Positions 8,584-18,836 of a DNA stretch of 64,000 nt are shown here, in pieces. The stretch lies in contig NZ_MUZU01000010.1 of NCBI RefSeq assembly GCF_002000085.1, positions 167,291-231,290 on the forward strand, in the 5' to 3' direction. The stretch's first letter is position 1. Each line of letters starts with the position of its first letter. The translations under genes and the position numbers were made by a program. This DNA comes from Pseudocolwellia agarivorans. Lineage in GTDB: Bacteria; Pseudomonadota; Gammaproteobacteria; Enterobacterales; Alteromonadaceae. The notes under the pieces are model-generated. The model made no database searches. It was not told where the DNA came from and saw only the letters and a list, made by a program, of their open reading frames with translations.

Positions 8584-9618
8584 ATGGCAAAGCCTAAAAG
8601 AGCAAGGATCCAAGACGTCGCAGAAAGAGCAGGCGTATCAAACATGACAGTATCTAGAGTGCTTAATGAAGACTCTAAAGTCAGTGATGCTAAAAGAGCG
8701 TTAGTACTTGATGCAGTTAAAGCTTTAAATTACCGACCTAATGTTTCAGCAAGACGATTAGCCAGTAATAAATCATTCTTTTTAGGTTTACTCTACCTTG
8801 ATACGCGTAATGCTTACGTGAGTAAATTTTTATTCCAAGCATTAAAAAGCAGTAGAGCAAAAGGTTATCACATAGTAGCTGATGGTATAGATGACAACGG
8901 TGAAACAGCGCTACATTCTATACAAGAACTTATTGATGTAACTCAAGTAGATGGCGTAATACTTTTACCCCCTGTGTGTGATATGCCAGAAGTGTTGAAT
9001 TTACTACAAGCGTCTAAAGTTCCTTTTGTACGTATAGCGCCAGACAGTCAACTGACCTTGTCGCCCTATATTTGTATTGACGACTATCAAGCGGCTTTTA
9101 ATATAACTGAATTATTAATTAAAAAAGGCCATACAAAAATTGGTCATATTATTGGTAATGCACCTGAAGGGGTAAGTCGTTTACGTTATCAAGGCTATTT
9201 AGATGCGCTAAGATCAAATCAAATTAACGTACCACCAGAATATATTGAACAAGGTGATTTCAGTTACGACTCAGGCGTTATTGCTGCCAGAAAAATGCTG
9301 GCGTTAGAAGATAAACCCACAGCAATATTTACCAGTAACGATGAAATGGCAGCTGCCGCAATTTCTGTTGCACATATTAATGGCATTGCCGTACCTGAAG
9401 AACTTTCTATTGTAGGTTTTGATGATACGCCATTAGCAACAACAATTTCTCCTCACTTAACTACTATCAGACAACCTATCCAAGAAATGGCAGAACTTGC
9501 TATTACCATTTTAACGTCGGGTAAGTTTTCAGATTTATCTAAAGCGAATAGCCACGATTTTAGAAACGTTTTAGGTTTTGATGTGATTGAAAGAAACTCT
9601 GTTACACAATTAAAATAG
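8584..9618 (+). CDS. LacI-family transcriptional regulator
   Basis: This 344-residue regulator has the LacI-type N-terminal DNA-binding domain (RIQDVAERAGVSNMTVSRVL, then a hinge helix ARRLASNKS) and a periplasmic-binding-protein-like sugar-sensing domain ending in VGFDDTPLATTISPHLTTIRQP. It is convergent with galM, pgi and tal, the only sugar genes nearby, and may regulate them or a distant sugar locus. The effector cannot be read from the sequence. The DDTPLA string and Thr-rich end resemble regulators of the GalR/CscR and SalR type, but subgrouping by eye is unreliable. Confidence 0.9.
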   Translation: MAKPKRARIQDVAERAGVSNMTVSRVLNEDSKVSDAKRALVLDAVKALNYRPNVSARRLASNKSFFLGLLYLDTRNAYVSKFLFQALKSSRAKGYHIVADGIDDNGETALHSIQELIDVTQVDGVILLPPVCDMPEVLNLLQASKVPFVRIAPDSQLTLSPYICIDDYQAAFNITELLIKKGHTKIGHIIGNAPEGVSRLRYQGYLDALRSNQINVPPEYIEQGDFSYDSGVIAARKMLALEDKPTAIFTSNDEMAAAAISVAHINGIAVPEELSIVGFDDTPLATTISPHLTTIRQPIQEMAELAITILTSGKFSDLSKANSHDFRNVLGFDVIERNSVTQLK

Positions 9619-9662
9619 GGTGTTGATCTTTCAGGATTAAAATTTGTTCAATCTAGGGAGAT

Positions 9663-10240
9663 AACGTCTTTTAAAACACAAGATCAACCACAGAGTACAC
9701 AGAGGGACTACGTCCTACACCGAGAAAAGATTAGTAAAGAAAAGGGTTTTGACCTTCTCCGTGTTCTTCTCTGTGTGTGCGAAGCACAGCTCTGTGTCCT
9801 CGGTGGTAAAATTTTTTTAGAAAACCTTGTCAGCTAATTACACGAATTCCCCTAATTAAAAGATCAACCACAGAGAGTACTAGGGGCTCCGTTCTTCACC
9901 GAGAAGACTTTTTCTTTTTTTAATCATTCGTGAAATTAGCGTAATTCGTTAATAACGTCTTTTAAAACAAAAGATTAACCACAGAGAACACAGAGGGACT
10001 AGGTTCTAAACCAAGGAACGATTAATAAAGAAAAAAGGTTTTATTGTTTTGTTCTTCTCTGTGTGTGTGAAGCACAGCTCTGTGTCCTCGGTGGTAAAAT
10101 TTTTTTAGAAAACCTTGTCAGCTAATTACACGAATTCCCCTAATTAAAAGATCAACCACAGAGAGCACGAGGGGCTACGTTCTTCACCGAGAAAAGATTA
10201 AGTAAATAATTTCTCTGTGCTCTCAGTGGTAAAGTTTTTA
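9663..10240. repeat. Two ~290-bp direct copies of a palindromic ACCACAGAG repeat unit
   Basis: The gap between the convergent LacI and galM genes is filled by two head-to-tail copies starting at 9663 and 9954. A stretch of 97 bases (9781-9877 and 10069-10165) is identical between them. Each copy contains imperfect inverted repeats with ends of the type ACCACAGAG and CTCTGTG...CGGTGGT, so single strands would fold into long hairpins. No open frame of note is present. It looks like a non-autonomous intergenic repeat family; tandem duplication of a unit is the simplest history. It may also act as a barrier between the converging transcripts. Confidence 0.85.
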
Positions 10241-10242
10241 AA

Positions 10243-11223
10243 CTAAGCTTTCACCAAGGCGTAAACAATTTTAAAGCTTAACGGTGTTTCAGGTCCGGTT
10301 AACTCAAAAGGGAAATGTGGTTTATTTGGGCTATCAGGAAAGAACTGAGGCTCTAAACATATGCCTTGAAATGAGTTGAAAGGCGCTTCTAAATAACGCC
10401 CCGTATACACTTGAACACCCGGTAAATTAGATGAAACATGTAATGCTAATGTATTATCAGGGCTGGTTAAAACACCTTGTTTATTTAACACGTTTTCTGC
10501 GTGTGATTTATATCCGTGATCATCAATAATAAAGTTATGATCTAAATCGTCTAAGCCTACACCTAAATTTAACGCTCGTGTTTCTCTAAAATCAAAGGCT
10601 GTTCCTTCAACAGAAGCAATCTCACCTGTCGGTACATTTACCTCATCAGTAGGAGTGTAGTTCGATGCATTAACTTGCAATGAATGGGCTTGAGCCGATT
10701 GTTCAGCGCCCATTAAATTAAAGTATGGATGCGATGTTGGCCCAATAGCCGTTAGTTGCTCACTCGTCATTTTACCTGAGATAACTAAAGCACCATCATT
10801 GGTTAATTCATAGTTAATTTCAGCACTAATAGGGCCAGGGTAGCCATTAAAACCATCATCTAAATAACACGTAAGTGTCAATACTTGATCACTTTTACTG
10901 CTTACTTGCCAAAATAATTCACCAAAAGCTTTAGAACCACCATGTAATTGGTTTTTACCTTCGTTAGCTGCAAGGTGATATTTTGTATCGTTTGCAGTAA
11001 AAGATGCACCGCCAATTCTATTGGCATAAGGCCCAACAATAGCACCTAAAAAAGCATTATCGTCGAGGTATTTTGTAGGATCAGAAAACCCAAGAACAAT
11101 ATTACGAGTTTCACCTTTTACAATGGTATTCCATTGGGTAATTCTAGCGCCATAATTACAAAGGGTTATTTCGTCACCTTGAGTATTTGATAACTTAAAT
11201 GTTTCTACTGTATTTGTTGTCAT
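10243..11223 (-). CDS. galM: Aldose 1-epimerase (galactose mutarotase)
   Basis: This 326-residue enzyme interconverts alpha and beta anomers of aldoses such as glucose and galactose. Typical features are YGARITQW near residue 24, PYANRIGGASF near residue 66, the NEGKNQLHGG active-site region near residue 88, a central THPYFNL (here SHPYFNLMG) with the catalytic His, and CLEPQFFPDSPN with the catalytic Glu near the end. It follows pgi with 12 bases between them on the same strand, so the two are probably cotranscribed. No signal peptide is seen, so it is cytoplasmic. Confidence 0.93.
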   Translation of the reverse strand: MTTNTVETFKLSNTQGDEITLCNYGARITQWNTIVKGETRNIVLGFSDPTKYLDDNAFLGAIVGPYANRIGGASFTANDTKYHLAANEGKNQLHGGSKAFGELFWQVSSKSDQVLTLTCYLDDGFNGYPGPISAEINYELTNDGALVISGKMTSEQLTAIGPTSHPYFNLMGAEQSAQAHSLQVNASNYTPTDEVNVPTGEIASVEGTAFDFRETRALNLGVGLDDLDHNFIIDDHGYKSHAENVLNKQGVLTSPDNTLALHVSSNLPGVQVYTGRYLEAPFNSFQGICLEPQFFPDSPNKPHFPFELTGPETPLSFKIVYALVKA

Positions 11224-11235
11224 GCGTTTTCTAAC

Positions 11236-12879
11236 CTATTCCTTAGATGATTTATAAAAATCTAATAAACCATGAGTAGAACTATCTAAATTATCACTTA
11301 ATTTATCTGCCGATAATTCAGCTAATACTTTGTTAGCAAGTCCTTTACCTAATTCAACACCCCATTGGTCGAACGAACAAATTTGCAATAAAATACCTTG
11401 TACAAATATTTTGTGTTCGTATAACGCAATTAAACTTCCTAGCGTTTTTGGTGTTAATTTTTGCATTAATATAGTGTTAGAAGGGCGGTTACCCTTATGT
11501 ACTTTATGCGGGGCTACTTTGTCAATTTCTTCTGCCGACATGCCTTTAGCTGTTAATTCTTCACGTACTTGCTCTTCAGTAACACCTTGCATTAAAGCTT
11601 GAGTTTGAGCAAAAAAGTTAGACATTAAAATATCGTGATGATTGTTTACTGGGATCAAGCTTTCTACAGAGCCAATAAAATCAGCAGGAACAATTGTATT
11701 ACCTTGATGTAAATATTGATAAAAAGCATGTTGTCCGTTTATGCCTATTTCGCCCCAAATTGCTGGTACAGTCGTATAAGTGATTTCTTCGCCTTCCCAA
11801 GAAACTGATTTACCGTTACTTTCCATTTCGGCCTGTTGTAAATAAGCAGGTAAGCGATGTAATGATTGGTCGTAAGGTAGAATAACCTGAGATTGCGAGC
11901 CTAAGAATGTAGTATTCCATACACTTAACATAGCCATAATAACAGGTGCATTTTTTTCTAAAGGCGTATTACAAAAGTGAGCATCAATTTCGTATGCGCC
12001 TTCAAGTAATTCAACAAAATTATCAAAGCCTAAATCAATAGCAATCGGTAAGCCTATAGTCGACCATAAAGAAAAACGGCCGCCAACCCAATCCCACATA
12101 TCAAATATGTTTTCTTCGTTAATACCAAAGGCTGTTGCTTTTTCTTTGTTTGAAGATACCGCAACAAAATGTTGTGCAATCACGTTTTTGTCAAATGCAG
12201 CAGCAACTAACCATTCCATTGCGGTTGTCGCATTTGTCATGGTTTCAGAGGTGGTAAATGTTTTACTTGAAACAATAAATAGCGTTGTTTCTGGATTTAG
12301 AGGGCGTAATACATTGGCAATTTGAGTACCGTCTACGTTTGACACGTAATGCATCTGAATATCTTTAGAGCCGTATTCAGTTAAAGCCTCAGTTACCATT
12401 TCAGGACCAAGATTAGAACCACCCACACCAATGCTTACAACGTCAGTAATGCATTCGCCTGAATAGCCTAGCCATTCGCCATAACGCACTTTATCGCTAA
12501 AAGCTTTAACGTGATTCAACGCTTTTTGAACATCTTCGTTTACATTTTTACCATCTACTAATATAGGTGTATTGCAGCGGTTACGTAATGCGGTATGTAA
12601 AACTGCTCTGCTTTCAGTTTTGTTAATACGTTCACCAGAAAACATTTTATTGCGCCATTCTTCAATATCACATGCCTTAACTAAATCTAGAAGTAGGCTA
12701 AACGTTTCATCAGACATTAAATTTTTAGAGTAATCAAATAAAAACGCTGGTGTTTTTATTGAATACTTAGAGAAACGTTCACTATCGTTAGCAAATAAAT
12801 CAACCATATGTTGTTGTTTCATTTCTTCTGCGTGCGAGATGAGTTTTTGCCAGCTTGGGAGTGATGTTCTTGAAGTCAT
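11236..12879 (-). CDS. pgi: Glucose-6-phosphate isomerase
   Basis: This 547-residue glycolytic enzyme interconverts glucose 6-phosphate and fructose 6-phosphate. The signatures include VSIGVGGSNLGPEMVTEAL in the phosphosugar-binding domain, SKTFTTSETM, VGGRFSLWSTIGLPIA and the C-terminal CSFDQWGVELGK, and the length is standard. GGAA lies just upstream of the ATG at 12879. The gene lies between galM (downstream, 12 bases away) and tal (upstream, separated by a terminator), so pgi probably has its own promoter in 12880-13071. Confidence 0.97.
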   Translation of the reverse strand: MTSRTSLPSWQKLISHAEEMKQQHMVDLFANDSERFSKYSIKTPAFLFDYSKNLMSDETFSLLLDLVKACDIEEWRNKMFSGERINKTESRAVLHTALRNRCNTPILVDGKNVNEDVQKALNHVKAFSDKVRYGEWLGYSGECITDVVSIGVGGSNLGPEMVTEALTEYGSKDIQMHYVSNVDGTQIANVLRPLNPETTLFIVSSKTFTTSETMTNATTAMEWLVAAAFDKNVIAQHFVAVSSNKEKATAFGINEENIFDMWDWVGGRFSLWSTIGLPIAIDLGFDNFVELLEGAYEIDAHFCNTPLEKNAPVIMAMLSVWNTTFLGSQSQVILPYDQSLHRLPAYLQQAEMESNGKSVSWEGEEITYTTVPAIWGEIGINGQHAFYQYLHQGNTIVPADFIGSVESLIPVNNHHDILMSNFFAQTQALMQGVTEEQVREELTAKGMSAEEIDKVAPHKVHKGNRPSNTILMQKLTPKTLGSLIALYEHKIFVQGILLQICSFDQWGVELGKGLANKVLAELSADKLSDNLDSSTHGLLDFYKSSKE

Positions 12880-13071
12880 ATTGAGTTCCTGTTATTGCAA
12901 CTAACGCTAATAAATATCAATAATTAAAGAATTAACACATGAATATTAAGTGTGTATTGCAATCATTGAAATAAAATTAGGGAAGTAAGCCTATTAAACG
13001 TGTTTACAGTGATAATATTTATTTTGTTTATGTTTTAAAGTAGATAGGTATTTAAAGCATAAACAAAATAA

Positions 13072-13098
13072 AACCTATTACGCAAAACGTAATAGGTT
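13072..13098 (-). terminator. Rho-independent terminator of tal
   Basis: Perfect 11-base arms (AACCTATTACG and CGTAATAGGTT) flank a 5-base loop, starting 10 bases after the tal stop codon. On the minus strand the stem is followed by TTATTTTGTTT, a usable U tract. It separates tal from pgi. Confidence 0.85.
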
Positions 13099-13108
13099 AG
13101 ATGTGTAG

Positions 13109-14047
13109 TTACTTAATTAAATCAGCAACTAGGTCTTCTAAAATGCGTTGATCAACAGCAAATTTACGAATACCTTCAGATAGTTTTTCAGATGCCATAG
13201 CGTCTTCGTTATGTTGCCAAGCAAATGTTGCTTCCGTTAATGGAACAATTTCGCTTTGCGATTTAACTTCAATACCGTCTGTAGACAGTTTAGTTTCTAA
13301 AGTACCTTCAGTATTTTGTAATTCAGTTAATAAAGCTGGAGATACCGTAAGCAAGTCACAACCTGCTAATTCAATGATCTCACCTGTATTTCTGAAGCTT
13401 GCGCCCATTACTACTGTGTTATATCCGTAAGTTTTATAGTAGTTATAAATACCTGTAACAGAAATAACGCCTGGATCTTCCGCACCAACAAAGTCTTTAC
13501 CTTCGCTTGCTTTGTACCAATCTAAAATACGGCCTACAAATGGAGAAATTAAAGTCACGTTAGCTTCTGCACATGCAATGGCTTGAGCTTTACTGAATAA
13601 TAGAGTTAAGTTACAAGCAATACCTTCTTTTTCTAATTGCTCAGCGGCTTTAATGCCTTGCCATGTAGAGGCTAATTTAATTAAAACACGTTCTTTAGCA
13701 ATACCAGCTTCAGCATATAAAGCAATTAACTTACGGCCTTTTTCAATACTTGCTTGTGTATCGAACGACAAACGAGCATCTACTTCACTCGAAATACGAC
13801 CTGGGATTATTTTTAAAATTTCACAACCAAAATTAACAATTAATTGATCACAAACGTCATCAATATTGCTACCTGCTTTTGCAATCGCATCGTCTATAAG
13901 ACTTTTATATTGTGGTAATTTAGCTGCTTGTAAAATTAAAGAAGGGTTAGTTGTCGCATCTACAGGGTTCAAGGCTTTAATTGAATCAACATCGCCACTG
14001 TCTGCAACAACGGTAGTTACTTTTTTTAATTGCTCTAATAAATTCAT
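13109..14047 (-). CDS. tal: Transaldolase
   Basis: This 312-residue cytoplasmic enzyme of the pentose phosphate pathway transfers a dihydroxyacetone unit between sugar phosphates. The N-terminal [11 protein letters not shown] signature is at about residues 28-38 and the Schiff-base Lys lies in VLIKLASTW near residue 131. The later [12 protein letters not shown] segment with phosphate-binding residues is intact. Length fits the TalB class. It is followed by a strong terminator, so it is a single-gene transcript with its promoter in the AT-rich gap above 14048. It groups with pgi as central sugar metabolism. Confidence 0.96.
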   Translation of the reverse strand: MNLLEQLKKVTTVVADSGDVDSIKALNPVDATTNPSLILQAAKLPQYKSLIDDAIAKAGSNIDDVCDQLIVNFGCEILKIIPGRISSEVDARLSFDTQASIEKGRKLIALYAEAGIAKERVLIKLASTWQGIKAAEQLEKEGIACNLTLLFSKAQAIACAEANVTLISPFVGRILDWYKASEGKDFVGAEDPGVISVTGIYNYYKTYGYNTVVMGASFRNTGEIIELAGCDLLTVSPALLTELQNTEGTLETKLSTDGIEVKSQSEIVPLTEATFAWQHNEDAMASEKLSEGIRKFAVDQRILEDLVADLIK

Positions 14048-14578
14048 GGGAACTCTATCTTATTTGATTATTCTGAATGCATTACGTTGTAATTCATCAG
14101 TAATACCAATTGAATTAATAAATTCATTATTTCAGTTGTAAATTGGTGAATTCATTCTTTCAATTGCTATAGTTAAGGCATAGCTGATTAGAGCTATAAC
14201 CCGCGAAAATAATGAACATATATTATTGCTAATATTTTATGTATAGCAAAGACTTATTTGAACTATTTAACAATGTTTTTTTATATCAAATTTAAAAGGG
14301 CAAAGTCGTGGGAAGAATGAACAATTTTAGTGTGTTTTTATCATTTTAGTAATGTTATGAATTTAAACATGGTACTAATATTAGGTTTTGTATAAATAGT
14401 GAACTATTCAATTGTTTGTTGTTTTTTGTATGTTTTAATTATTTGCTCTATTTATTTAGTTTGTTATGGAATATCCCTATTTAATACGGATAATTACTTG
14501 TATTCACTAAAAGGGTAAAATATTATTCTGTGATTTTCGTCAGTATATTCAAATATCTCACTCATTAAAGGACTTAAA
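14048..14578. other. AT-rich intergenic region upstream of tal
   Basis: This 531-base gap separates divergent genes. It carries several overlapping AATTCATT/AATGAATT-type inverted repeats between about 14110 and 14160 and long AT runs. Promoters for tal (minus) and the small membrane-protein gene at 14579 (plus) must lie here, but I cannot place -10/-35 boxes with confidence in such AT-rich sequence. I see no gene or RNA structure in it. Confidence 0.5.
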
Positions 14579-15028
14579 GTGCGCCAATACTTAAATAACA
14601 ATGAATTAAAAGAGCCTAGTTTTCTTGAAACCAAACTTCCCGTTTTATTTTTAATTGTAAATTTATTCGTTTTTCAAATTATATTTCACATTTCAACAGC
14701 AACATTAACGTCAGTTGCCGCCAAGCAAAATTTATTATCGTTTGAAGGATTAACAGAATTTACCTTCGACATGTGGTTTGTTGTTATTTTATTCTCGATT
14801 GGGTTATTTAGTTACAGTAAAATAAAAAAACAAACCGAGTTATTATTGGTTATTTTTATTACCATTCCTAGCATCATAGTGTTGCTTTCGTTGGTACGTA
14901 ATGTATCGTCAATTATTGTATTGGTTTTAGTGGGAGTTATATCTTTTCTTATCTGCCGTTTTAATTATCAAAAGCTTTCAGCTAAATATTTAGAAGATGC
15001 AGCAAACGCTAACCAAGGCCAGTATTAA
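14579..15028 (+). CDS. Small integral membrane protein of unknown function
   Basis: I do not recognise this 149-residue protein. It has four hydrophobic helices: LPVLFLIVNLFVFQIIFH (~25-42), FDMWFVVILFSIGLFSY (~63-79), LLLVIFITIPSIIVLLSL (~89-106) and a last one at about 112-126. A short polar tail with Asn and Gln follows. The start is a GTG at 14579 with AAAGGAC upstream. The next gene, a DUF4124 protein, begins 5 bases after the stop, so the two are translated from one message and may act together at the inner membrane. Confidence 0.7.
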   Translation: MRQYLNNNELKEPSFLETKLPVLFLIVNLFVFQIIFHISTATLTSVAAKQNLLSFEGLTEFTFDMWFVVILFSIGLFSYSKIKKQTELLLVIFITIPSIIVLLSLVRNVSSIIVLVLVGVISFLICRFNYQKLSAKYLEDAANANQGQY

Positions 15029-15033
15029 TTGTT

Positions 15034-15546
15034 ATGAAACAGTTTTTGTATTTAATCATATGCATTGTTATTTTGAGCTTAGGCAGTTTATTTGTATTAA
15101 AAAAGCCTAACGGACAACCTTGGTTAAACTTATCTGATTTTTATAATCATCAAAGCGTTACACAAAAAGTAACGAATTTTAAAGATACAGTAGTTAATAA
15201 AACGAATTCGTTATTAAATCAAGAGAGTAACTTATTAAATAGTGGTGAAGATCCGACTATTTATAAATGGCAAGACGAGCAGGGCATTTGGCATTACTCA
15301 GACAAAAAAGTTGAGAATGCCAAAGCTTGGGAAAAACCAGAAAATCTAACCATAATTCCAGCCATTCAACCAATAGATAAAAACGAATACAAACGTGTTA
15401 AACCTAGCGGTAATAACGAAAATGAAACCTTAGTACCGCCACAATCAAATAAAATAAAAGACTTAATCAATAACGCAAATAATGTTCAAAATATAATGGA
15501 TAACAGAACAAAAAATATTGATGAGCAACTAAAACAAATACAATGA
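15034..15546 (+). CDS. DUF4124-domain protein, membrane-anchored
   Basis: This 170-residue protein begins with a single hydrophobic helix (LYLIICIVILSLGSLFVL, residues ~5-22), which could be an anchor or an uncleaved signal. The segment IYKWQDEQGIWHYSDKK near residue 76 is the DUF4124 core, a short beta-rich domain common in envelope proteins of gammaproteobacteria. The rest is polar and Asn/Gln-rich, with a probable coiled helix at the end. It is cotranscribed with the preceding membrane-protein gene and is convergent with the chemoreceptor gene. The function of the family is unknown. Confidence 0.75.
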   Translation: MKQFLYLIICIVILSLGSLFVLKKPNGQPWLNLSDFYNHQSVTQKVTNFKDTVVNKTNSLLNQESNLLNSGEDPTIYKWQDEQGIWHYSDKKVENAKAWEKPENLTIIPAIQPIDKNEYKRVKPSGNNENETLVPPQSNKIKDLINNANNVQNIMDNRTKNIDEQLKQIQ

Positions 15547-15573
15547 ATCATCTCAAAAATGTATTCATTGCTC

Positions 15574-17721
15574 TTATCTAGCATTGCTCACTTTAAATGT
15601 ACCTACTAATTGCTGTAATTTATTAGCGGTTGTATCAACCATACCAGAACTAGCTGCCAGCCCTAGTATAGATTGTTCCATTTGTTGGGTTACTTCCGTT
15701 ACGGTACGAGCCGTTTCTCCATTGCGCGCACTATTTTGTTCAATAATGCTAATCGTATCAAACATGTTTTCTACAATGTTGTGTAACTCTTGATTTCCGC
15801 TAGAGGCAGCTTCTGTCAATTTTAAGCTTTGGTCTACATCTTTAACGCCCGATTCCATAAAGTTTACCGCTGTTTGCGTTTCTGTTTGAAGACCTTGGAT
15901 CATGTCTTTTATATTCTGTGCAGCATCAGCTGTACGACTAGCTAAACTACGTACTTCATCAGCAACTACTGAAAAACCTCTACCATGTTCACCAGCTCTA
16001 GCTGCCTCTATGGCAGCATTTAGGGCAAGTAAATTAGTTTGATTGGTGATATCGGTTATTACATTAATAATATTACCAATTTCACTCATTCGAGCATCAA
16101 TAGATTGTACAGATTGAGCCGTTGTATCAACAATATCACGAATAGCATGAGTACCTGAACGCGCATCTTCGTAATCTTGTTTAGCTTTCTCAGTCACATT
16201 TACCATGCTTAATTTCATTTCTTCAGCAGTGTCTGATGCTCGTAAAATAACCTCGCGTTGACTCTCGATTAAGTTTTGCATATGTAGCATAGATTCATGT
16301 ACTTGATGTGAACTATTATGTGCTTCTTCATTTTTGTGTAGCATCTGTTCGTTGGTTTCTTTAACGTTATTCGATGCATGAATAACATGACCAACAATGC
16401 CGTCTAAATTATCAATAAAGCTATTTATCCAACGACTCATATCACCAGTTTCATCGTGTTTAATATACTTAGGATCAAGGCGTTGCGTTAAATTACCTTC
16501 ACCTTCAGCAATTGTTCTTAATACTTGCGTCATTTTATTTAGGCGTTTAGAAACTTTATTGGTACCACACATAGAAAAAATATAGCCGCTTAATAGTGCA
16601 GATAATCCTGTAATGGTATTAACTAGAACGGTTGAAAAATCGGTATAAGCAGACAAAACTCCATGAATAGTCACAATACTCGTTACCATGAGTAAATAGA
16701 GTTTCATTAAGCCTAAATTAATTGAACGTCGTCGGTAAACTTCTTCTAAATCGCCTTCACACATCATGCCCCAGGTATCAGGAGAACCGTGCAATTGAAA
16801 GGTAACGCCTTTTCCTATAACGGGAATATGACGATAGTCTGAATAGCCGGGGTAAGTTACAAATAAATTGTTCCCATTTTTAATGGTTTCTCTAATACCA
16901 GGATGTAGTTCTTGTGTTGAAGGATCAATAAATCTAATTTCTAATTCAGTATGTCGTTTAATTTTAACTGTACCAAACCCTGTATTAATACCAGACTTTA
17001 AATTTTCACCATGGCTAAAAGTGTTATCTTCAAAGCGAGATCGTGACAATGCAGTGCCCTGTTTAATATTAGGGTCAAACACTGAATTGACCATAAACAA
17101 GTAGTTGTCGCCAGACTCTGCGTAAATATGCCCAGCTTCACGTTGTATCAAATCACCTAAAACATCGTTGGGTACTCGGCCACCAATAAAACCTATAACT
17201 TCATCGTGTTCAATAATAGGTAAATAAAACATTAAGGTAACTTCATCATGAAATTGTGAGCTAGAAGGTCCAATTGCTAAGGTGAGGGGATCCACATAAG
17301 GCCCATGTAAAAAAGGTTTTGTTGTTATTTTTGTGAGTACGTCTTCTTGATTGTGGCGATCGCCAATCCTTTTTAAATAACTACTTGCAATAACATTATT
17401 TGTGGCATCTAAAATAAAAATTTCAGAAAAATCAGGTGCTACTTGTTGTTTTTGCAACAGCAAGTCTTGGTTGGATTCAAGTGCTTGTACGTTAATTAAG
17501 CTACTTAGAGAATTTAAATGCTCCCATTGATTATTTGTCCACATTTGAAGAAGCTTAACGCGAGTAGATGCTATACCTTCAAATGTTTGTTCTACTGCTG
17601 AATATGTACTTTTATTTATAAAACAAGACCAACCTAATGCTAACTTACCATTTGTACCGAACCAAGGTAACCAACGTTTTTCTTTTTGTGATAATTGCAT
17701 TAATTGACTTTTCAATGACAT
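15574..17721 (-). CDS. Methyl-accepting chemotaxis protein with N-terminal Cache-like sensor
   Basis: The C-terminal half is a standard chemoreceptor signalling domain: a HAMP-like segment after the membrane helices, then the conserved hairpin [20 protein letters not shown] and [17 protein letters not shown] at about residues 565-600, where CheA/CheW bind. The N-terminal ~330 residues resemble a Cache/PDC sensor ([22 protein letters not shown]). Two membrane helices lie between (~335-357 and ~362-387). No hydrophobic helix precedes the sensor, so it may face the cytoplasm. I chose the ATG at 17721 because AAAGGAAA precedes it; an ATG 24 bases upstream lacks such a site. Confidence 0.88.
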   Translation of the reverse strand: MSLKSQLMQLSQKEKRWLPWFGTNGKLALGWSCFINKSTYSAVEQTFEGIASTRVKLLQMWTNNQWEHLNSLSSLINVQALESNQDLLLQKQQVAPDFSEIFILDATNNVIASSYLKRIGDRHNQEDVLTKITTKPFLHGPYVDPLTLAIGPSSSQFHDEVTLMFYLPIIEHDEVIGFIGGRVPNDVLGDLIQREAGHIYAESGDNYLFMVNSVFDPNIKQGTALSRSRFEDNTFSHGENLKSGINTGFGTVKIKRHTELEIRFIDPSTQELHPGIRETIKNGNNLFVTYPGYSDYRHIPVIGKGVTFQLHGSPDTWGMMCEGDLEEVYRRRSINLGLMKLYLLMVTSIVTIHGVLSAYTDFSTVLVNTITGLSALLSGYIFSMCGTNKVSKRLNKMTQVLRTIAEGEGNLTQRLDPKYIKHDETGDMSRWINSFIDNLDGIVGHVIHASNNVKETNEQMLHKNEEAHNSSHQVHESMLHMQNLIESQREVILRASDTAEEMKLSMVNVTEKAKQDYEDARSGTHAIRDIVDTTAQSVQSIDARMSEIGNIINVITDITNQTNLLALNAAIEAARAGEHGRGFSVVADEVRSLASRTADAAQNIKDMIQGLQTETQTAVNFMESGVKDVDQSLKLTEAASSGNQELHNIVENMFDTISIIEQNSARNGETARTVTEVTQQMEQSILGLAASSGMVDTTANKLQQLVGTFKVSNAR

Positions 17722-18339
17722 ATTATTTCCTTTCACATGGTGCAATCTAGATTGCTTTTTATAATATTTAATTTCTAACTAACCAAAATGAAGCAAAAAT
17801 AATACCTATATTCTCATTTAGCTAGATACATTTGTGTTTAAAAAAAAGATATACAATTGTTTCAAGTGTTTGTTTCACTTTTTCTATGAATATTTTCAGG
17901 TATTTACCTTGTTAACTTAATAAATAATAGTTTTATTAACCATAAGGTAAAGGCTGGTTGCACTGCATTGGGTTGCGTTGAGTTTTGAACGCTCTTTTGT
18001 GGTGCGATTGTGGGTGTGGGACTTTATTTTATAAAAATATTGTATTTATCATATATGCAACAAGTAGTTAACTAGTAAAGCCATGTTGTAACTACTTAAA
18101 ATGTTGTATTAGTGAGTATCAAAATGTGATTGGCGATATTGACGAGAGCCGTAAAAATGTAGATAAACTGTTTGATGAAATTTACCGTGTAAATCAACCT
18201 AAAATACATAATTGGCAACTCAGTTTAATAAAATAAATTGTTATATAGCTATTAAGCGCTTTTCTAGGGATCCGTTTAAATGCTTCTTGCTCATTGTTGT
18301 AATGAATTTAAACATGAAATGTCAAAGCCTCTAGCTTCA
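17722..18339. other. Intergenic region with a possible gene remnant
   Basis: The gap holds one short open stretch, 18126-18236 on the plus strand, giving about 36 residues (GDIDESRKNVDKLFDEIYRV...). It reads like amphipathic coding sequence but has no ATG and is closed upstream by a stop at 18069-18071. It could be the tail of a decayed gene. A GT-rich stretch at about 17950-18020 stands out from the AT-rich surroundings. I see nothing else. Confidence 0.3.
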
Positions 18340-18687
18340 TTAAGAGTAAATTTTCTCAATGAGCGGAGACATAATTAAAAGTAAAGAACAGCATAAAAAT
18401 AAATAAACCAAAACCATAAAAGCGACATGTTTTAACGGGTCATGAGGTTTAGGTATTCCTGATAAATCTTTGAGTCTTGAATAATACTGGGCTGATAGTA
18501 TTCCCACTAAACAAAATAGATATATGCCAAGCATAGCTAATACTAAATGACTATTTATGCGTATTAGTAATGGAACTGAAAATGGCAATACAATAACAGC
18601 ACACATACAAAAAAAATAAAGCCTTAATATAGATGCATTCGAAAACCACCTAAATTTATAGGCTAAGTATTTTGGTAAATATTCCAT
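18340..18687 (-). CDS. Small membrane protein of unknown function
   Basis: I do not recognise this 115-residue protein. Three hydrophobic helices are visible: ILRLYFFCMCAVIVLPFSVP (~20-39), LVLAMLGIYLFCLVGILSAQ (~48-67) and HVAFMVLVYLFLCCSLLLIM (~88-107). The loop between helices two and three holds a short basic patch (YYSRLKDLSG) and the N-terminus is basic. It stands alone on the minus strand, divergent from the SIMPL-domain gene. A translation start at 18687 is plausible, with AAGGTAAAAAC upstream on that strand. Confidence 0.6.
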   Translation of the reverse strand: MEYLPKYLAYKFRWFSNASILRLYFFCMCAVIVLPFSVPLLIRINSHLVLAMLGIYLFCLVGILSAQYYSRLKDLSGIPKPHDPLKHVAFMVLVYLFLCCSLLLIMSPLIEKIYS

Positions 18688-18836
18688 ATGTTTTTACCTT
18701 GTATTGTCTTTTTCAGCTTGTATACATTGAAAATATAGGCTTGAACTTAATGTTAATAGGTATATCTCTACAATTCCCGACAAACTCATCTAAAAGTAAT
18801 GACCAATATAGCCATTAAAATGCAAGTGGTAACGGG

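Noticed and set aside
9663..10240. Repeat block considered as a CRISPR array
   Set aside because: The units are ~290 bases with internal palindromes and only two copies, not short repeats with unique spacers, and no cas genes are nearby.
18126..18236. 36-codon frame considered as a real small gene
   Set aside because: It has no ATG, no ribosome site, and a stop shortly upstream; it is noted only as a possible remnant within the intergenic entry.
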